Shown: one piece after another, positions 12,958 to 29,200 of the stretch | How positions within the stretch are numbered: the first letter of the stretch is position 1 | Layout: every line of letters starts with the position of its first letter | Origin: Ficedula albicollis | Lineage: Eukaryota > Chordata > Aves > Passeriformes > Muscicapidae | Assembly (NCBI RefSeq): GCF_000247815.1 | Contig: NC_021674.1 | Location: forward strand, 76,682,059-76,746,058 | Direction of reading: 5' to 3' | DNA length: 64,000 bases | Made by a program: the position numbers and the translations under genes | Notes under the pieces: model-generated | What the model saw: the letters and a program-made list of their open reading frames with translations, nothing else | What the model was told of the DNA's origin: nothing | Database searches by the model: none

Positions 12958-15803
12958 CTCTGGTGTTCACCTGGACCCAGAAATCCATTGTATACAGAAT
13001 AGGACATAGTTTCCTTCTTCCTCCATTTTTCCTGCAGGTCTGGCAGAGCACCTTTCTTTCTACTTTTCCTCTGTCAGTATTTAATTTCATGTCCAGTGTA
13101 AAGTTACAACTTATTATATACTCTGCACTTAGCATCCACCACATCAAAGATCAAAGAAATCATTAAAGAAATGTATTTCTTTACACTAATAATAAAATGA
13201 AGCAACACAGTTCCAAAATGTAGATAAATTGAAATAGACCTTATTTGTAACATACAAAGCTATATTTTTCATAAAAAAATGCACAAAACGTTAGATATTT
13301 TGTTATTGGTTTTTTCTGGTCTATAATGAATTTACTCCTTTCAAAATAGGCTGATTTCCTTCACTCAATTCAAATTTTCCTTGTGGCATCTTCTCTGTCA
13401 CTTGCTTCCTATTATCATTTTATATGTCCTTCTATGTCCTAGCAGTGAAGAACTATTACCCTTTGGCCTCTCTTTTTGTGTGGTGATTGTGTTCTTTCCC
13501 CCAAGTCACCTCCTTTGATTTCTTTTACAGTGCTATTGAGCTGGTAATGTCAATATAGGAATTTTACTTAAAATATTTTCCTATATATTTTAGGGGTTTT
13601 GAGCGAAGGCTTGTGTAAATCTGTCAAGAGCACAGTCACTTAATGCTTCTTTTGCATTGTTCTTGATTCTTGTTCAATTCCTGTTCCAAATTCCTAGCTA
13701 GAAATCACTCAGTTATTTTGTTATTGTGAAATATTTTGTTTATTTTCATTTATTTTAAGTCTTTTTTTTAATGCCCTAAGTCAGGAGTGTAGCTATTCTG
13801 TCCCCTAAGCCTGAGTGCTAAAGTGATGACAATGATTTGAGAAGTTAGTGATTTTCTTGGTTCAGTAGGTATGCCTGACTGACTTTTCTTACTTTTTTCT
13901 ATTTTTCTAGGAAGTTCATTAGGGGAAAGAATAGACCTGACTTTCTATGTGAGCTACTTTGTAATAATACTCAAAAGTTACTAGAGCTGACTACTGCTGT
14001 AGATTTCTTTCTCATTACAGGCGAGATATTTTTGGTGTGTGTACAGTGCAAACTTCAATATAGGAAGCCCTAGCTAGCTTGGCTAGTGGAACAGAAAGCA
14101 ATTTAAATGATTTATCATGATGGAGCTGTATGGTGCCACGTAGTTTATTGTGCATTTGCGTAGATCACTGTGGGCTAGAACCCCTGACAGGCCAATGAGT
14201 GAAATTTATGCACCACTTGAGATGCTCAGATCTCTCACTCGCTGCCTAATTTAATAAAATACCTAAATTTTCTCAGAGTACTGGCACAGGTACTGCCTAA
14301 CTGTGAAAATGCTAATCCAATCTGTCAAATTGTTGAAAGCATATCCAATGCCAATGTGCTAGCTGAACCCTCTGAGTAGTTTCTTTGTTTATGAGATCTC
14401 AGGCCATGCCCTCAGAAGACCAGGACTAGAAGGGGTTTTAGAGACCTCTCTGAATGATGACTGCAATAGTAGAGGGCTGGAATACATTTACAAAAACCCA
14501 TCTCAGTAGTACTTTTATGCTGTTCCTTTGCCATTCCTTTCTGCCCCATTTCCCATAGAAAAGCTACTTGTGGGCTTCTCCCGACTTCTCCTTGAAAGTT
14601 GATTCATAGCTGCATTTGTGCTGACAATATTCCTCCCTTGAAGTCACTATTCTTCCTCTTTAGTCTCTATCTCCTGAAGTATTTTAGAGAGAAGAGTTAA
14701 ATTGTCCCTCAGACTTCATTTTGGTCTCTGAAAAATCTAGAGGTCTTTTAGTCTTTTTTCACTTTTTGTTGTCCTTACCAATTTAATAGCTCTTACCTAA
14801 TTATCTTCCTTTTTATTCAATGTCTTAAGATTGACAGTCATCATATCCTGAATAATGTGCCAGTATTGCATTTGCCTTTTAGGTAGCTGTATCACAATTA
14901 TATCCCAGCATCCCATTAACTTATGATCAACAAATAGAATTATGTCCTTCTGCTTCCATATGATAGAAATAAATTTGAAATTAAAAATAAGTTTTAATAG
15001 TCTCAGTTATTAGTATACAGACGTGTATTTAGTATTGCTAAATATCATCTAACATGGTCCTTCAGGTCATTTAGCCTTGTGTTTTACTAACATTGTCTCC
15101 TATCTTTGTGATGAAAACTCCTTATCTAGCAATGGAAATTTGTAATGAGATCAGGCTGAAAGCTAATTTTTTCTTCCTTAATTAATCTTACCCAAAAGTT
15201 TCCTGTTTAATTCTCTTTGGTGTTGTCTCCTGTTAGACCAATTCCTTGTTCAGGTTAGATTTCTATTAATCTTTATCTGCTTAGCTAGACTACTAGATTT
15301 CAGTGTGTCAGAATATTAAAGCCCAGATGGATAAGCTTTGATTCGTTACTCTACTGTGGAAAATAATTTCATTTTTTAAAAGCTCATGTTATATTTTTTG
15401 CATTTTTAATGAGCAAAATTGAGTCTATAGATAGATGGAAAATGTGTCCAAAATCCTTTCCCATTATTTCAGTAATATGAAAAACTCTATTTATCTGGCT
15501 ATTCTTTTTGTCCTGTATACAAGCACTTTTCTGTTTTTCAGGTTTGTTCTCATCTTATGGAAGCTATCTTAAAATATATGCTGTCTGACCAGAAACTTCA
15601 TTTTTCAGTCCTTCCACAATTGTGGGATGGACTTCAGAGTGTGATTATGAGTAATTCATATATGTGTAATTCCTTCAGATCTGTTTTCACTTCTGTTACA
15701 TTATTTTTAGTTTTTTTGTTAACATACACTTTTATTTGCCTTACTGTTTTGTGCAAGGTCAATTTCATGTTCTGTTAAAAACTGAAGAAAATTATTTATT
15801 TTG

Positions 15804-15844
15804 TTATTATTATTAATTTTATTACTATTATTATTATTATTATT
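15804..15844 (+). repeat. ATT trinucleotide microsatellite
   Basis: An imperfect (TTA/ATT)n run with one 'attttatta' interruption. The cleanest part is about seven units at 15825-15844. Confidence 0.85.
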
Positions 15845-15979
15845 GTTCATTCTATTTAGTCTCCACTTCTTTATGGTGTCTTCTAGCCTTCATAAAAGCA
15901 AGGCTATGTATCTTCACTACCCAGGTCATTTATAGCTGCCTAGAAGAGAATGAGTCGCTGCCTCTCAGTGTTGCTCACA

Positions 15980-16415
15980 GATCCAAAGTGGGGTTGAGGC
16001 TGGAAGGGACCTGGGGACATCATCTGGTCCAAGCCTTCTGCTCAGTTGCTCAGGGCCATGTCCAGATGGCTTTGGAGCATCTCCAAGAATGGGGACTCCA
16101 CCACTTCTCTGGCCAACCTGCATGGATGCTTGGTTGCCCTTGTTGTGGATGAGTGTTTCCAGATGTTCAGAGGGAACATCTGGATGTTCGGTTTGTGCCT
16201 GCTGCCTCTGGTTCTCTCACTGGGCATCACTGAAAGGAGCCTGTCTCTGTCCCCTTTGCACCCTCCCCTTTGATGTTTATATACACTGATGAGATCCCCC
16301 TGAGTCTTCCCTTCTCCAAGCTGAGCAGTCCCAGCTCTCAGCCTTTCCTCATAGGAGAGATGCTCCAGTGTCTTTATCATATTTCTGGCCCTACGTGTGA
16401 CTCATTGCAGTAAGA
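15980..16415 (-). mobile_element. CR1 LINE fragment, 3' end
   Basis: Reverse-complement CR1 3' region, visible on + as 'gttgaggctggaagggacct', 'gactccaccacttctctgg', 'ctgggcatcactgaaagg' and 'ctcataggagagatgctcca'. The blocks follow the CR1 order without large gaps to about 16415, where similarity stops after 'ctggccctacgtgtgactc'. The minus frame 16042-16380 still reads like the CR1 ORF2 C-terminus (HLSYEERLR and GDLISVYKHQRGGCK, compare the usual HLSYEERLRELGLF...GDLINVYKYLKGG). It is therefore a degraded LINE reading frame, not a host gene. Its 3' region differs from the CR1 at 1-497, suggesting another subfamily. Confidence 0.94.
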
Positions 16416-18961
16416 CTTCACCTCCCTTGAACTGAGAAGTCAGAACTAAAAACTAAACTAATTCAACTAAAAGTTGAATTTGGCAATAGCTTTTACGGCT
16501 CAGCCCCAGTAATCAGATTTGGATGTGTCACTTGATCATAAATGCAATTCAACTATACAGCTGAAGCCTTAAAAAATTGCAATGCATATTTACTCTTATA
16601 GCTGGCCAAACCAAAATTATTGCTAAATTAAGGTACTACTCCTGTGAATTTTTAGTTAGCTTTTTTCCCCCATACTTTTGGTAAATTTGCAAGTTCATGT
16701 TCCTGTTATCTCCATATCCTAAACCAAAAGGGTTAGTGCTGAGAACACCAAAATTTTTTGCAGAAAGTAGCTATTTGTAGAAGCAAGAAGGAAGAAGCAA
16801 CAACATAGATTTGACCTTATGAGAAATGTCACATAATCATCTCCTTGACAGAGCTTAAGATAAATGTTTATATTAATAATTCATATTTTGATTAGAAGCT
16901 TCTTTTTAATTTGGGGAGGGGGGAGGATGGGGTGGGGAGAATAAGCTATTTTGGGGAATTTTTCTGCTCTATTACTTTTCTCGTTCGTATGCCTGGGTCA
17001 CTTATGCTTTTAGCAATGAATATCTTGCCCTCTAGTGGTTTCTTTTGGTTACAAAATATCCGAGGAAAATCTGTGGGCACTCAAATTCATCCACTTAGAT
17101 TCTGGCATGGACCTGCAAAGCAAAAACTTTTAAGATGTCTTATTTTTTTCTTTTGTCTTTTTTCTTTTGTATCCATTAATACACCTTTATGACTCTACCT
17201 TTAATTACATTGTCCTCAGAATATGTTTTATTCACATGGATTTTTAAGAGGAAGCTAAAAGCCACTGCATTTTAATTTGCAAGTAATGGCCAGGAAATAA
17301 ACTAGCCAAGATTTGGATTTTATTTCAAAGCAGTGACACTAATTGACGTTATGGACAGCATAATTTGTTGCTTTATATAACAAAACAAAGGAATGGAAGC
17401 TGTGTAATAACTGAAGCTGTAATATATTTGCTAGAGAAACATGTATATGCTCTGAATTTTTTCTTTAATTCTGTACCAATGATCTGACTATGTTTATTTG
17501 GGACATGATTTGGTGATAGACAGAATGTATTTAGCTTTTTCAAGCTGTAATGTATTTGCTAGAGAAACATGTATATGCTCTGAATTTTTTCTTTAATTCT
17601 GTACCAATGATCTGACTATGTTTATTTGGGACATGATTTGGTGATAGACAGAATGTATTTAGCTTTATTCTAGAGGCTTAGTCACTTTTTTGGTGCTCTG
17701 AAAATATGAAAATGAAGTGGTACCATCTATATTGTAATACTTCTGATACCAGCATACTGGTTTTCTCTTGCAGTATTTCTATGCATTTTTTTGTGAGAAG
17801 TTCTGCTGAAGTGAATGGCATGTTGGCACCCTCAATTTATTTGAACCTATGCCAAGGAGGAATAATACTGCATAAAATACGTAATATTCTTATGAAAGAT
17901 AGGAAAAATCCTAATTAACATGCTTAGTGCAGCACCAATTGATATTAAATATGCATGCCACTCTGGGTTGTTGTCTTCAAGGCAACCTAAAAATAAATAT
18001 TTAAGGGTTATTTCAAAATTCCAACTGCAAACCAAGGTTCATTGCATCTATGAATTCAAGTGCTTCCTAATTGGTATAAGAAAGGTTAATAAATGAATAA
18101 TCTTCAGTTCTTGGCTTCATGGTTCCCAAAATACTCAGTTTAACTAGTCTCTTGAAAGAGCCACTGATGGATTGATGATACTGAATGGTTTTAGAATTAT
18201 TGGATTACAATAAACCTGAGTTAGATGAGGCTATAAACCACCAACTGTAACAAAACTGCGTGAAACACTTCCTTGCATCATAATAAAAAAAATTTCTACA
18301 GATGAAAATATCCTGAAGAAAAAATGTGTTTCATTTGTGCTTTAAGACTTTTCTGCGCTATTCCTTTCATGGCTTATTTTTAGTTGCAAAATATTTGTTT
18401 ATAAATATTTACTTTTTTAATCTTTTCCCTTCACTATAAAATCTGTAAGACTGTATCATCCAAAGCACTCCTACTTTATGAACTAGAAGTATATTTTTTC
18501 ATAGAAATTCCAAATTATTTGAGAATAATGGAATTTTTAGAGAAAAATGATAGAGAGGCCTTCCCATTAGCGGTGTAATTTTAGTACAGGTCTACAAAGA
18601 TAGGACAAAAGGGCCACCAAGTAAAAAAAATTATCCTTGAGACTTTTAGGTGCTTCAGCCCTGAAGAATAAAGCCTGTGGGTCTGCTGAAGTGGCATAAG
18701 CAGTTATAGCATTGGGAGAAAGTTGAATTAAGTACTTGTATGATTCAAGGATAATATGCTTAGGAACCTGAGAGAAATGTATTAAGATCAGAGAAAATAT
18801 CTCTATATCTTTCTTTAAAAAGCAAAATTTTCAGTAACAAATTTTTCTAAAAAGGAGCAGAATCTTGAAATAGGGACCAGGAGAACAATGGGGATAGAAG
18901 GGGTGTGTGTCAGGATCGAAGAGAAAATAGTGTAGCATTCTCCTAATTAGTTGTAAATTAT
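16416..18961. other. Gene-free stretch with a tandem duplication
   Basis: Unique AT-rich sequence with no recognised gene. Its one notable feature is the two-copy 128-bp repeat at 17414-17669. A short G-rich word cluster (ggggaggggggaggatgggg) lies at about 16913-16932. Confidence 0.7.
17414..17669 (+). repeat. Two-copy tandem duplication, 128-bp unit
   Basis: Unit 1 is 17414-17541 and unit 2 is 17542-17669. Both start with 'aagctgtaat' and run through 'gtaccaatgatctgactatg' to 'gacagaatgtatttagcttt'. I see one substitution (A to G in 'aatatattt'/'aatgtattt') before the copies diverge in the last few bases. Near-identity implies a recent duplication or an assembly duplication. It is not a known mobile element as far as I can tell. 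Confidence 0.95.
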
Positions 18962-19228
18962 CATAGAAAATAGTTGGAAAAGACTATCAGGATTGCTGAG
19001 TCCAGCTCCTTGAGGCCCTGCAGAGGACATCCCATGTGCCTGAGCATGTTGTCCAAACACTTCCTGAACTCTGACAGTCTTGGTGCCTTCTCTGGGAAAC
19101 CTGTCCCACTGCTCAGACACACTGTGTGAAAAACCTTTTCCTGATATCCAGTATAAATCTCCCCTGACTTAGCTTCATGCTGGTTCCCCAAGAGCCATCA
19201 CTGGTCAGAAGAGTGAAGAAATCAGTAG
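18962..19228 (-). mobile_element. CR1 LINE fragment, 3' end
   Basis: Reverse-complement CR1. On + the tail 'tcatagaaaatagttggaa' is followed by 'gagtccagctccttgaggcc', 'ttgtccaaacacttcctgaa', 'aaaccttttcctgatatcca', 'ctcccctgacttagcttcat' and 'tcactggtcagaagagtgaa'. This block order is that of a CR1 subfamily different from the one at 1-497. It is truncated near 19228. Confidence 0.9.
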
Positions 19229-21775
19229 GGATATTTTTGTCTGCATCTGGTTCTCTAGTTTCCTGCTGCTTTTTTAATTTCTTTCTTTCATTAATTTGGG
19301 GATGGAGGAGAGCAAGGGGCAGCTATTTATATGTATTCAAGGCCACCTCTTTTCCCATGGATCTTATGATCTTAACTACCATTGCTGATGATGTTTAAGA
19401 TCACCTATGGTGAACATTTCTTACAGTTCAAAACCCACGTGTCCTATGTTACCAGGGCCTCTGCCTAGAGCTGCAAGCAGACTTAGCTGCTCCAATGTAC
19501 CCATTACTAAAACTGCATTTTCTGTCTTTCTATAGAAGGCTTCTGCCCCTGTGGGTGGAATGAATGAGACAGTTCTGTGCCCAGCACCTCAGGTCACTGA
19601 TTTGTGGATGCCTTCCCTAAGAATTACCACTGAAAACATGTGCTAATAGGAGGGGCTGTTTAATCACAGTGGCTGTGAGATGAGGAGTACTGGGACAACT
19701 TCAGCAGCTCTGCCCAAGAGCAAGGGATGTTTTGAGGCATTTGTCACTTCAGTACCACTGTTTGGTCTCCCTGGAGTCTCCAAACTTGGATCTGGAGAAG
19801 ATCCAATGAACCAGAGATAAGAACATGTGCAAACTCTCGGTGGATGCTGCATTAAAGTCAAGGTTAGCATAAAGAGGTTTATTTTGGGAAGGTTGCCATC
19901 ATTCTTATGTGAATAAAAGCAATTTTTCTCAACATTATGTGAGATAAACTATGGTGAGGATTCTTGTTTTGATTTTGCTCTTCCACTGTAATTGCTATCC
20001 TTATCCCTAATTCCTACTTGTAATTTTTAAATTATAATTTTTTGCTTTCTTTGGGAATATTTTAACAGCACAAAATCTTGTCATTTTTCTTTCTTTATAT
20101 AGAGTACAAAAAAACCCCATTGAATCAAAAATTAAAATTGTATGTCAGTTTTAGTCTTCATGAGAGCACTGTAGATCTTATGAATTGTTGTCTTATGCTT
20201 TAATATGCTCAGCAGTTGGTGATTGTTAAGTAGATTAATCAGATGATGGTAATCTTTAATAATTCTATTGCAAATACTATAAATCACATATTGAATATTG
20301 AAAATTACATACTTATGGTCATTTAAGCTGCAATTAAAAATAATCAAATTATCCCAAGCAAAGCAAGTTTAGTAAATAGAAGAACACATTAAGCTTGATT
20401 TTATTTTAGTTTTCCTTCTTTAATAAATTATGCTAGAGCATTAAAATATCCCCTGGGGAACAAGTACTGTAGGTTATTAAAGAATAAAATTATATTTCAA
20501 AGCTTTATATCCATGGCATATGAATATTTAGATGGAAGATAAACAGCTTTTGAAAAATTGCCTGAAAACAGCAATCCATCATGTTTAGGGATAGTTTTCT
20601 TGCAGTTTGCTGTGCTAGCATTTTTGCTATAGTGTCAGTGGTCTTTGGAAAAATGAGACTGCCTAGAGATATTCTTTCATCACGGTAGAAATTTCAGCCA
20701 ATCTAAGTGCTTTTAGAATAAGAGTGGAGTGCAGTTACTTCTGAAGGAAATCTTTTCTCTTCATTGCACCTGCAGCTATTACGTGCTGCTCTGTAGCTGC
20801 AGTTCGGATATCCTCCTCACCTCTATCTAAGGCAGAATGCAAAAATAGGGCCTTCAAAAGTTTAAATTCATTAAATTAGCCAAATTGAATAAGAGTTTCT
20901 TTTCTGTTTTTGAGTCTTTACTCCTCTCAGAACTATGCAATGCTTTTGTTCTTTTGTGCTGCACTCATCATCTTCCCCCTCTTCTGAGGTTTAATGACTG
21001 CTTGAGATATCAGGACACCACAGTTCTCACTTTAATCAGTCTCAGATTCAATAAAGATTACTGCAAATGATACTTAACAAAGCTTAGTGCACATTGTCTG
21101 ATCTCCAGGGAGAACTTGAGTCCTCGTCCTCACAGTGAAGTGTGCTTGTGAAGAAGGAAAATGCCAAGCTGAGTTATTTCTGACTCCCTTCCCTTAGGTT
21201 AGGTACCTAAGCCAGGCCTGCACATCTTCTCCTACCCAAGCCACATCCCCAAACCTGGGGCCTTGGCAAATGGTGGACTGTTGTGGGTTGCTTTCCTCAT
21301 TAATTTTTAGAGGATAATTAAAATATTTTCCCAGGGAGCTGAAAATCCCTCTGAATTTGCTTCTCAGCTACAAATGATTCAGACCTTGCTGCACATCATT
21401 TTAAGCATTAAATTTAAAATATGTTTGGAGAATTTGAGACGAAATGTTGGACAGCAGAACACTTCAGCATTAATAACAACATTTCTGCAGTAAGCCCCTC
21501 CAAGGAAAATAAGAGTGTAAAGAGTAGATCAAACTCACAGATTTGATACTGAGAGTATCTGCAGTGATTCAACCATGAAAATAGCCAACTAAAATCTAAG
21601 TTGTGTCAAAAGAAGTATTTAGAGTATAAAAGGAAAAAGTTACTGTGATGGTATGTTATTGTCTAGTCAGTTATGTTCAAGAAAGATAAATTGGATATCT
21701 GAGTTCAAGACAGGATTGACAAATCTCCCATTAGAGTAGACACTCTGCAAGACAGAAGCAGAAATTATTTTCCTC
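19229..21775. other. Gene-free AT-rich stretch
   Basis: No recognised gene or repeat. Short frames (19177-19398 plus, 19664-19870 minus, 20132-20347 minus) have no recognisable domains. The stretch ends at the second homopolymer block. Confidence 0.65.
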
Positions 21776-25353
<3,578 letters not shown>

Positions 25354-26281
25354 ACTGAGGCTGGCAGTCTGTCACAAGTGAGATGTGCCCCCAGGATTGA
25401 TACCTTCCTCCACACTGTTCTGCACACTCATAAATGATCTGGATGGTGGGAATGAAATACAGCAAGTTTGCTGATGACACTAAACTGAGCAGTGGGGTGA
25501 ACAAGCCAGAAGGGAGAGCCATCTTAAAGAGAGACCTGGACTGGCTGGAATGGTACAAAGTTTGACAAAGACAAGTGTAACATAACCAGACAGCTCAGTA
25601 CAGGGCAGGACCTGTGTGACTGCAGAGGAGTCTTGCTGAGGGTGATCTGAAAGACAATTATGCCAGCTGTGAGTTGCTGCAGCAGCAATGGCATCTTGGA
25701 TCCTGGGCTGTCCCCACAGGGGCATTCCTGGCAGAAGTAGAGACAAGAGCATCCCAGTGTACTCAGCACTTGTCGGGCTGCGCCGGGATCGCTGTGCCCA
25801 TTATGGTCCCCCAGTCCAAGAAAGACATGGACTGGAGAGGGTCCAAAGGAGGCCCATGAAGATGACAAAAGGGTTGGAGAGCCTGCCCTAGGGAAGAGAG
25901 TGAAGAAATTAGAGGGTTTTATTCCACTGGAAAAGAGGAGGCCTAGAAGGGGACCTCATTCATGGTATTTCAGTCCTTAAAGGGCAGCTGCAAAGAGGGC
26001 AGAAGCTCTCTTTCCACAAGGAGCTGCCTGGAGGAGATACGGGGGAATAGATGTAACTTGTACTGGCTGAGGTTTTATCATGATATAAGAAAGGAATTTT
26101 TTACAGCAAAACCAATCATTCAAGCTCCCCAGGAATGTGGTAGAGACTCCAACACTGGATGTTTTCAAGGTGCAATTGGACAGGGTACTAGATAATCTCA
26201 TCTTGGTTCCCCTTACCCCAAAAGCTGAATCAGATGATCTTTTGAGGTCCCTTTCAGCTGGAGGTGTTCTATAGTTCTATA
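25354..26281 (+). mobile_element. CR1 LINE fragment with decayed reverse transcriptase C-terminus and 3' end
   Basis: The longest CR1 copy here (about 930 bp). It starts in the RT region ('gaggctggcagtctgtcaca' precedes a ruined GVPQGS-like motif). It passes INDLDG and an intact SKFADDTKL box (catalytic FADD at 25467-25478, the YxDD-type motif of this family). Later it shows VYSALV and LERVQRRPMKM (within 25770-25860), typical of the CR1 ORF2 C-terminus. It ends with the 3' UTR and tail 'ttctatagttctatag' at 26281. Reading frames shift between these motifs and stops occur, so it is a dead copy. The antisense frames at 25352-25868 are shadows of it. Orientation is +; the 5' four fifths of a full element is absent. 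Confidence 0.95.
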
Positions 26282-29200
26282 GTGACATCTATCAAATGGA
26301 AGGGCAAGGAAAAAAATTAGCTTTTTAGGAGACAGCCTCAGTGCTTACTTCAATAATATTAACCATTTAATAACTGTTTCTACTGAATGATCTGGCTAAT
26401 ATCCAATATCACCTTTCTTCGGGTTAAGTACTGACAAAATGCAACCATAGACTAGCACTACTACTGACTTGCTCTTTGAATTAGTCTAACCAGCAGAAGC
26501 AATTTTAATTTTTTCTTCACTGAAACCTGAAAGGGAGTGAACATCTCTCAAAAGAAAGTACCTCATACATGCATAATTTGTTCTCTTTCTGCCTACTGGC
26601 TGATTTTTTTTTTTCTGAGAGAAAGAAGTAGTAACTGGAAAAGTTTGCGATTTGAGCTTAACATAAAAACAGCCTTTTTTCCAGCCTTGTAAAATATGAT
26701 TGACAGAGTGATCTGCTCAGATCTGTTGCCTATTTACAGTGCATGTATCTTATCTATTTGCAGCAAAGTCACTGAGTTATGAGAACAGTGATCTCTCAAC
26801 ATCTTCAATTATTTTGTATTAGGCTTGTCTCCTTTCTAAGTTATTTGTCCAAGTTACCCAAGCTTCATTCATCACATGCTTGGCTCTTGTTGAAAAAATC
26901 CCATTGTATGCATTTTTAAAGCTCACTATAACCACAAATAATTTTTTTCTTTTAATTACTTTTCCAAATTCAGTCAACAAATGTATACACACTTTGCTGC
27001 AAATATGATAATTAAAACCTTTATTTATTATACTCTTTATATTAATTCTCTTCCAGATATTAAGAACATTTGATGCTGTATAATATGAAATCCTAAACAT
27101 ATGGTCCCATTCTTTTCTGAAAAAGACTGCGTCTTTTTTTATAAATACAACAGTATAATAATGGACATTATTTTTGGCTCAAAACTGGTAGGAAAATAAT
27201 TTTTTCATATGATATTAAACACAAGGAATATAAATCACCTTGTAGTAATGAGAATGAGGAAGATCAGTCATGTTTTCTGAGAGGAAAGGAAACAAGGAAT
27301 TCGCATTTTAGACTATTCTCAATAGAATATTTAATATCAGACTTCAATAATTCATAGAGCTGAAATTCAGTGTATCATTTTAATTGTCTCCTGATGGTGT
27401 TGGGAAAAACTGATTAATAAATTAGATAGTACTTAACTTTCTCACAATGAAAAAAAATACTCATATACAAAGTGTTGACAGAAATTGCATTGGGTATTTT
27501 TTATGGAGTAATTATTCTGTCGGTTTTTTAGTAAACTGACATCAGATTTAATCTTTTAGGACGACATTCATCCTGTCTAATTTTATTAATCTTAAGACTA
27601 GATAAATTGTCTAAAGAAACTGTTTGGGATTCATAAGCAGCCAGTTAACAAGGAGACATGTATTCTCCAAAACAGATTTATACTTATACTTTAAGTTTGT
27701 TTAAATTGGAATTTGGAACAAACCCATCATTTTTTCTATTAATGTAGCTGTTTATAGCACTGGAAAAGTCTAAATTAAGGCTATGATCTAATCAAAGTTT
27801 GTTGATATCTGAAGTTGCATACAATTCCATCTTTATCTTCACACAAGCAATCATTTGATCAGCATGAAGAAAAAGACTACATTTAGTTTATTTGACTTTC
27901 CTGATATTCTCAGCACAATGAGATAATTTTACAGGCCTTGGTCTTTCATTTTCAAAGCAGAACCCAATTTCACTTGACAGCAAAGCTTAGCATATCTGTG
28001 ACTGATCTGATGTTAGATGTCTGCATGAGGATGTTATTTTCAAAGGAATGTCTTTAAATGTTTTTCTGTAAATTGGAGCCAAGGTGGTAGGTTTATTTAA
28101 AAGAACTATCATCATATATTTTCAATGATTTAAAAATTTCTAAAAAGGATGTTTTTATAATTGCAATACATGCTATTCTAATATGACAACAATAGAGGCC
28201 ACTATGGTTCCAGAATTCAAAATCTAAAGAAGTCTATAAATTATTGTTTCCTTGAGAACAAAAACAATAGTGATTTTCAGGTAATGTTTGCCTTTTAAAT
28301 TCTAGTAAAATATTAAATAAATATGCCTTGATGATTGTGAATTCTACTTGCTTGAAAGTAAATTAAATTCAGTGGGAATAAGATTTTGTTTAAACTGGAT
28401 TAGAAGTTTAGGAAATATTATACAGGACAATTAGAACATTAGTATAAAAATAAATTTGTATTTGGATGTGCTTGGATGTCTCTACAAAGGTAGAGAAGTT
28501 AGCATCATTGCTTCTACCTCTATGCTGTACTGAAAAATGTATTTTGACATTTATTCCAGTTAATAGTGGTTCAGAGCCTGCCAGTGGATACATGGTAGTG
28601 GAGTGGTTATTTTATTTTGTTTTGCACTCTAACATTGTTATTAGTCCTGCAAAGAAGCAATGAGTCATTATTGTAGATTAGGCTACTTAATGCATAAGTA
28701 GATATATGTTCATGTTTTCGCTGAGATTTTTTTGACACTTAAATGAAAACTCTGAAGAGTTAGTTGTGAGTTATTCTAAGCACTAAACACTGGTAGAGAC
28801 CTCTCAGGAATTTTGTTAAGCTTTGCTTATTTTCTGTTGGTTACTGTGGTTTGGTATTACAACTCACAGTTCCTGAGCACAGCCATGGGAAACAAGTAGA
28901 GGAGTGGAAGTTTGTTCAATATGTGGCAGACTGCCCAGTAATTAAATATGCTTCTGTTAAAATGCATCATCGTCACTTGAACTGTTGTTTCTTCTGGAAT
29001 TTGTCTGAAAACTGGGAGTGCTAGACTTGACCTAACATACAAACTGATGCTTGTCCACTTAACACGCTCCATGTGGGAAAGGCTTAAATTTTCTCAGAGC
29101 TCCAATAAAGGCAGTGATGCTTGATATGACCACAAGCACAGAGAGTAATGGGGACATATTTGAATTGTTATAACTTTGATGCCTATCAATTTCACCAGGC

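Larger units (their letters stand above)
10521..15979. other. Gene-free AT-rich stretch
   Basis: About 5.5 kb without a recognisable gene. It holds an 'aacccaacaaaa' low-complexity scrap near 11738-11770, a T/G-rich block (12870-12957) and an ATT microsatellite (15804-15844). The frames around 12833-13166 on both strands owe their length to the T/G-rich low-complexity block, not to a gene. Confidence 0.7.

Noticed and set aside
12833..13166. Frames of 104 (minus) and 89 (plus) codons
   Set aside because: Most of their length is the T/G-rich low-complexity tract (Lys/Pro or Phe/Leu runs); no family resemblance.
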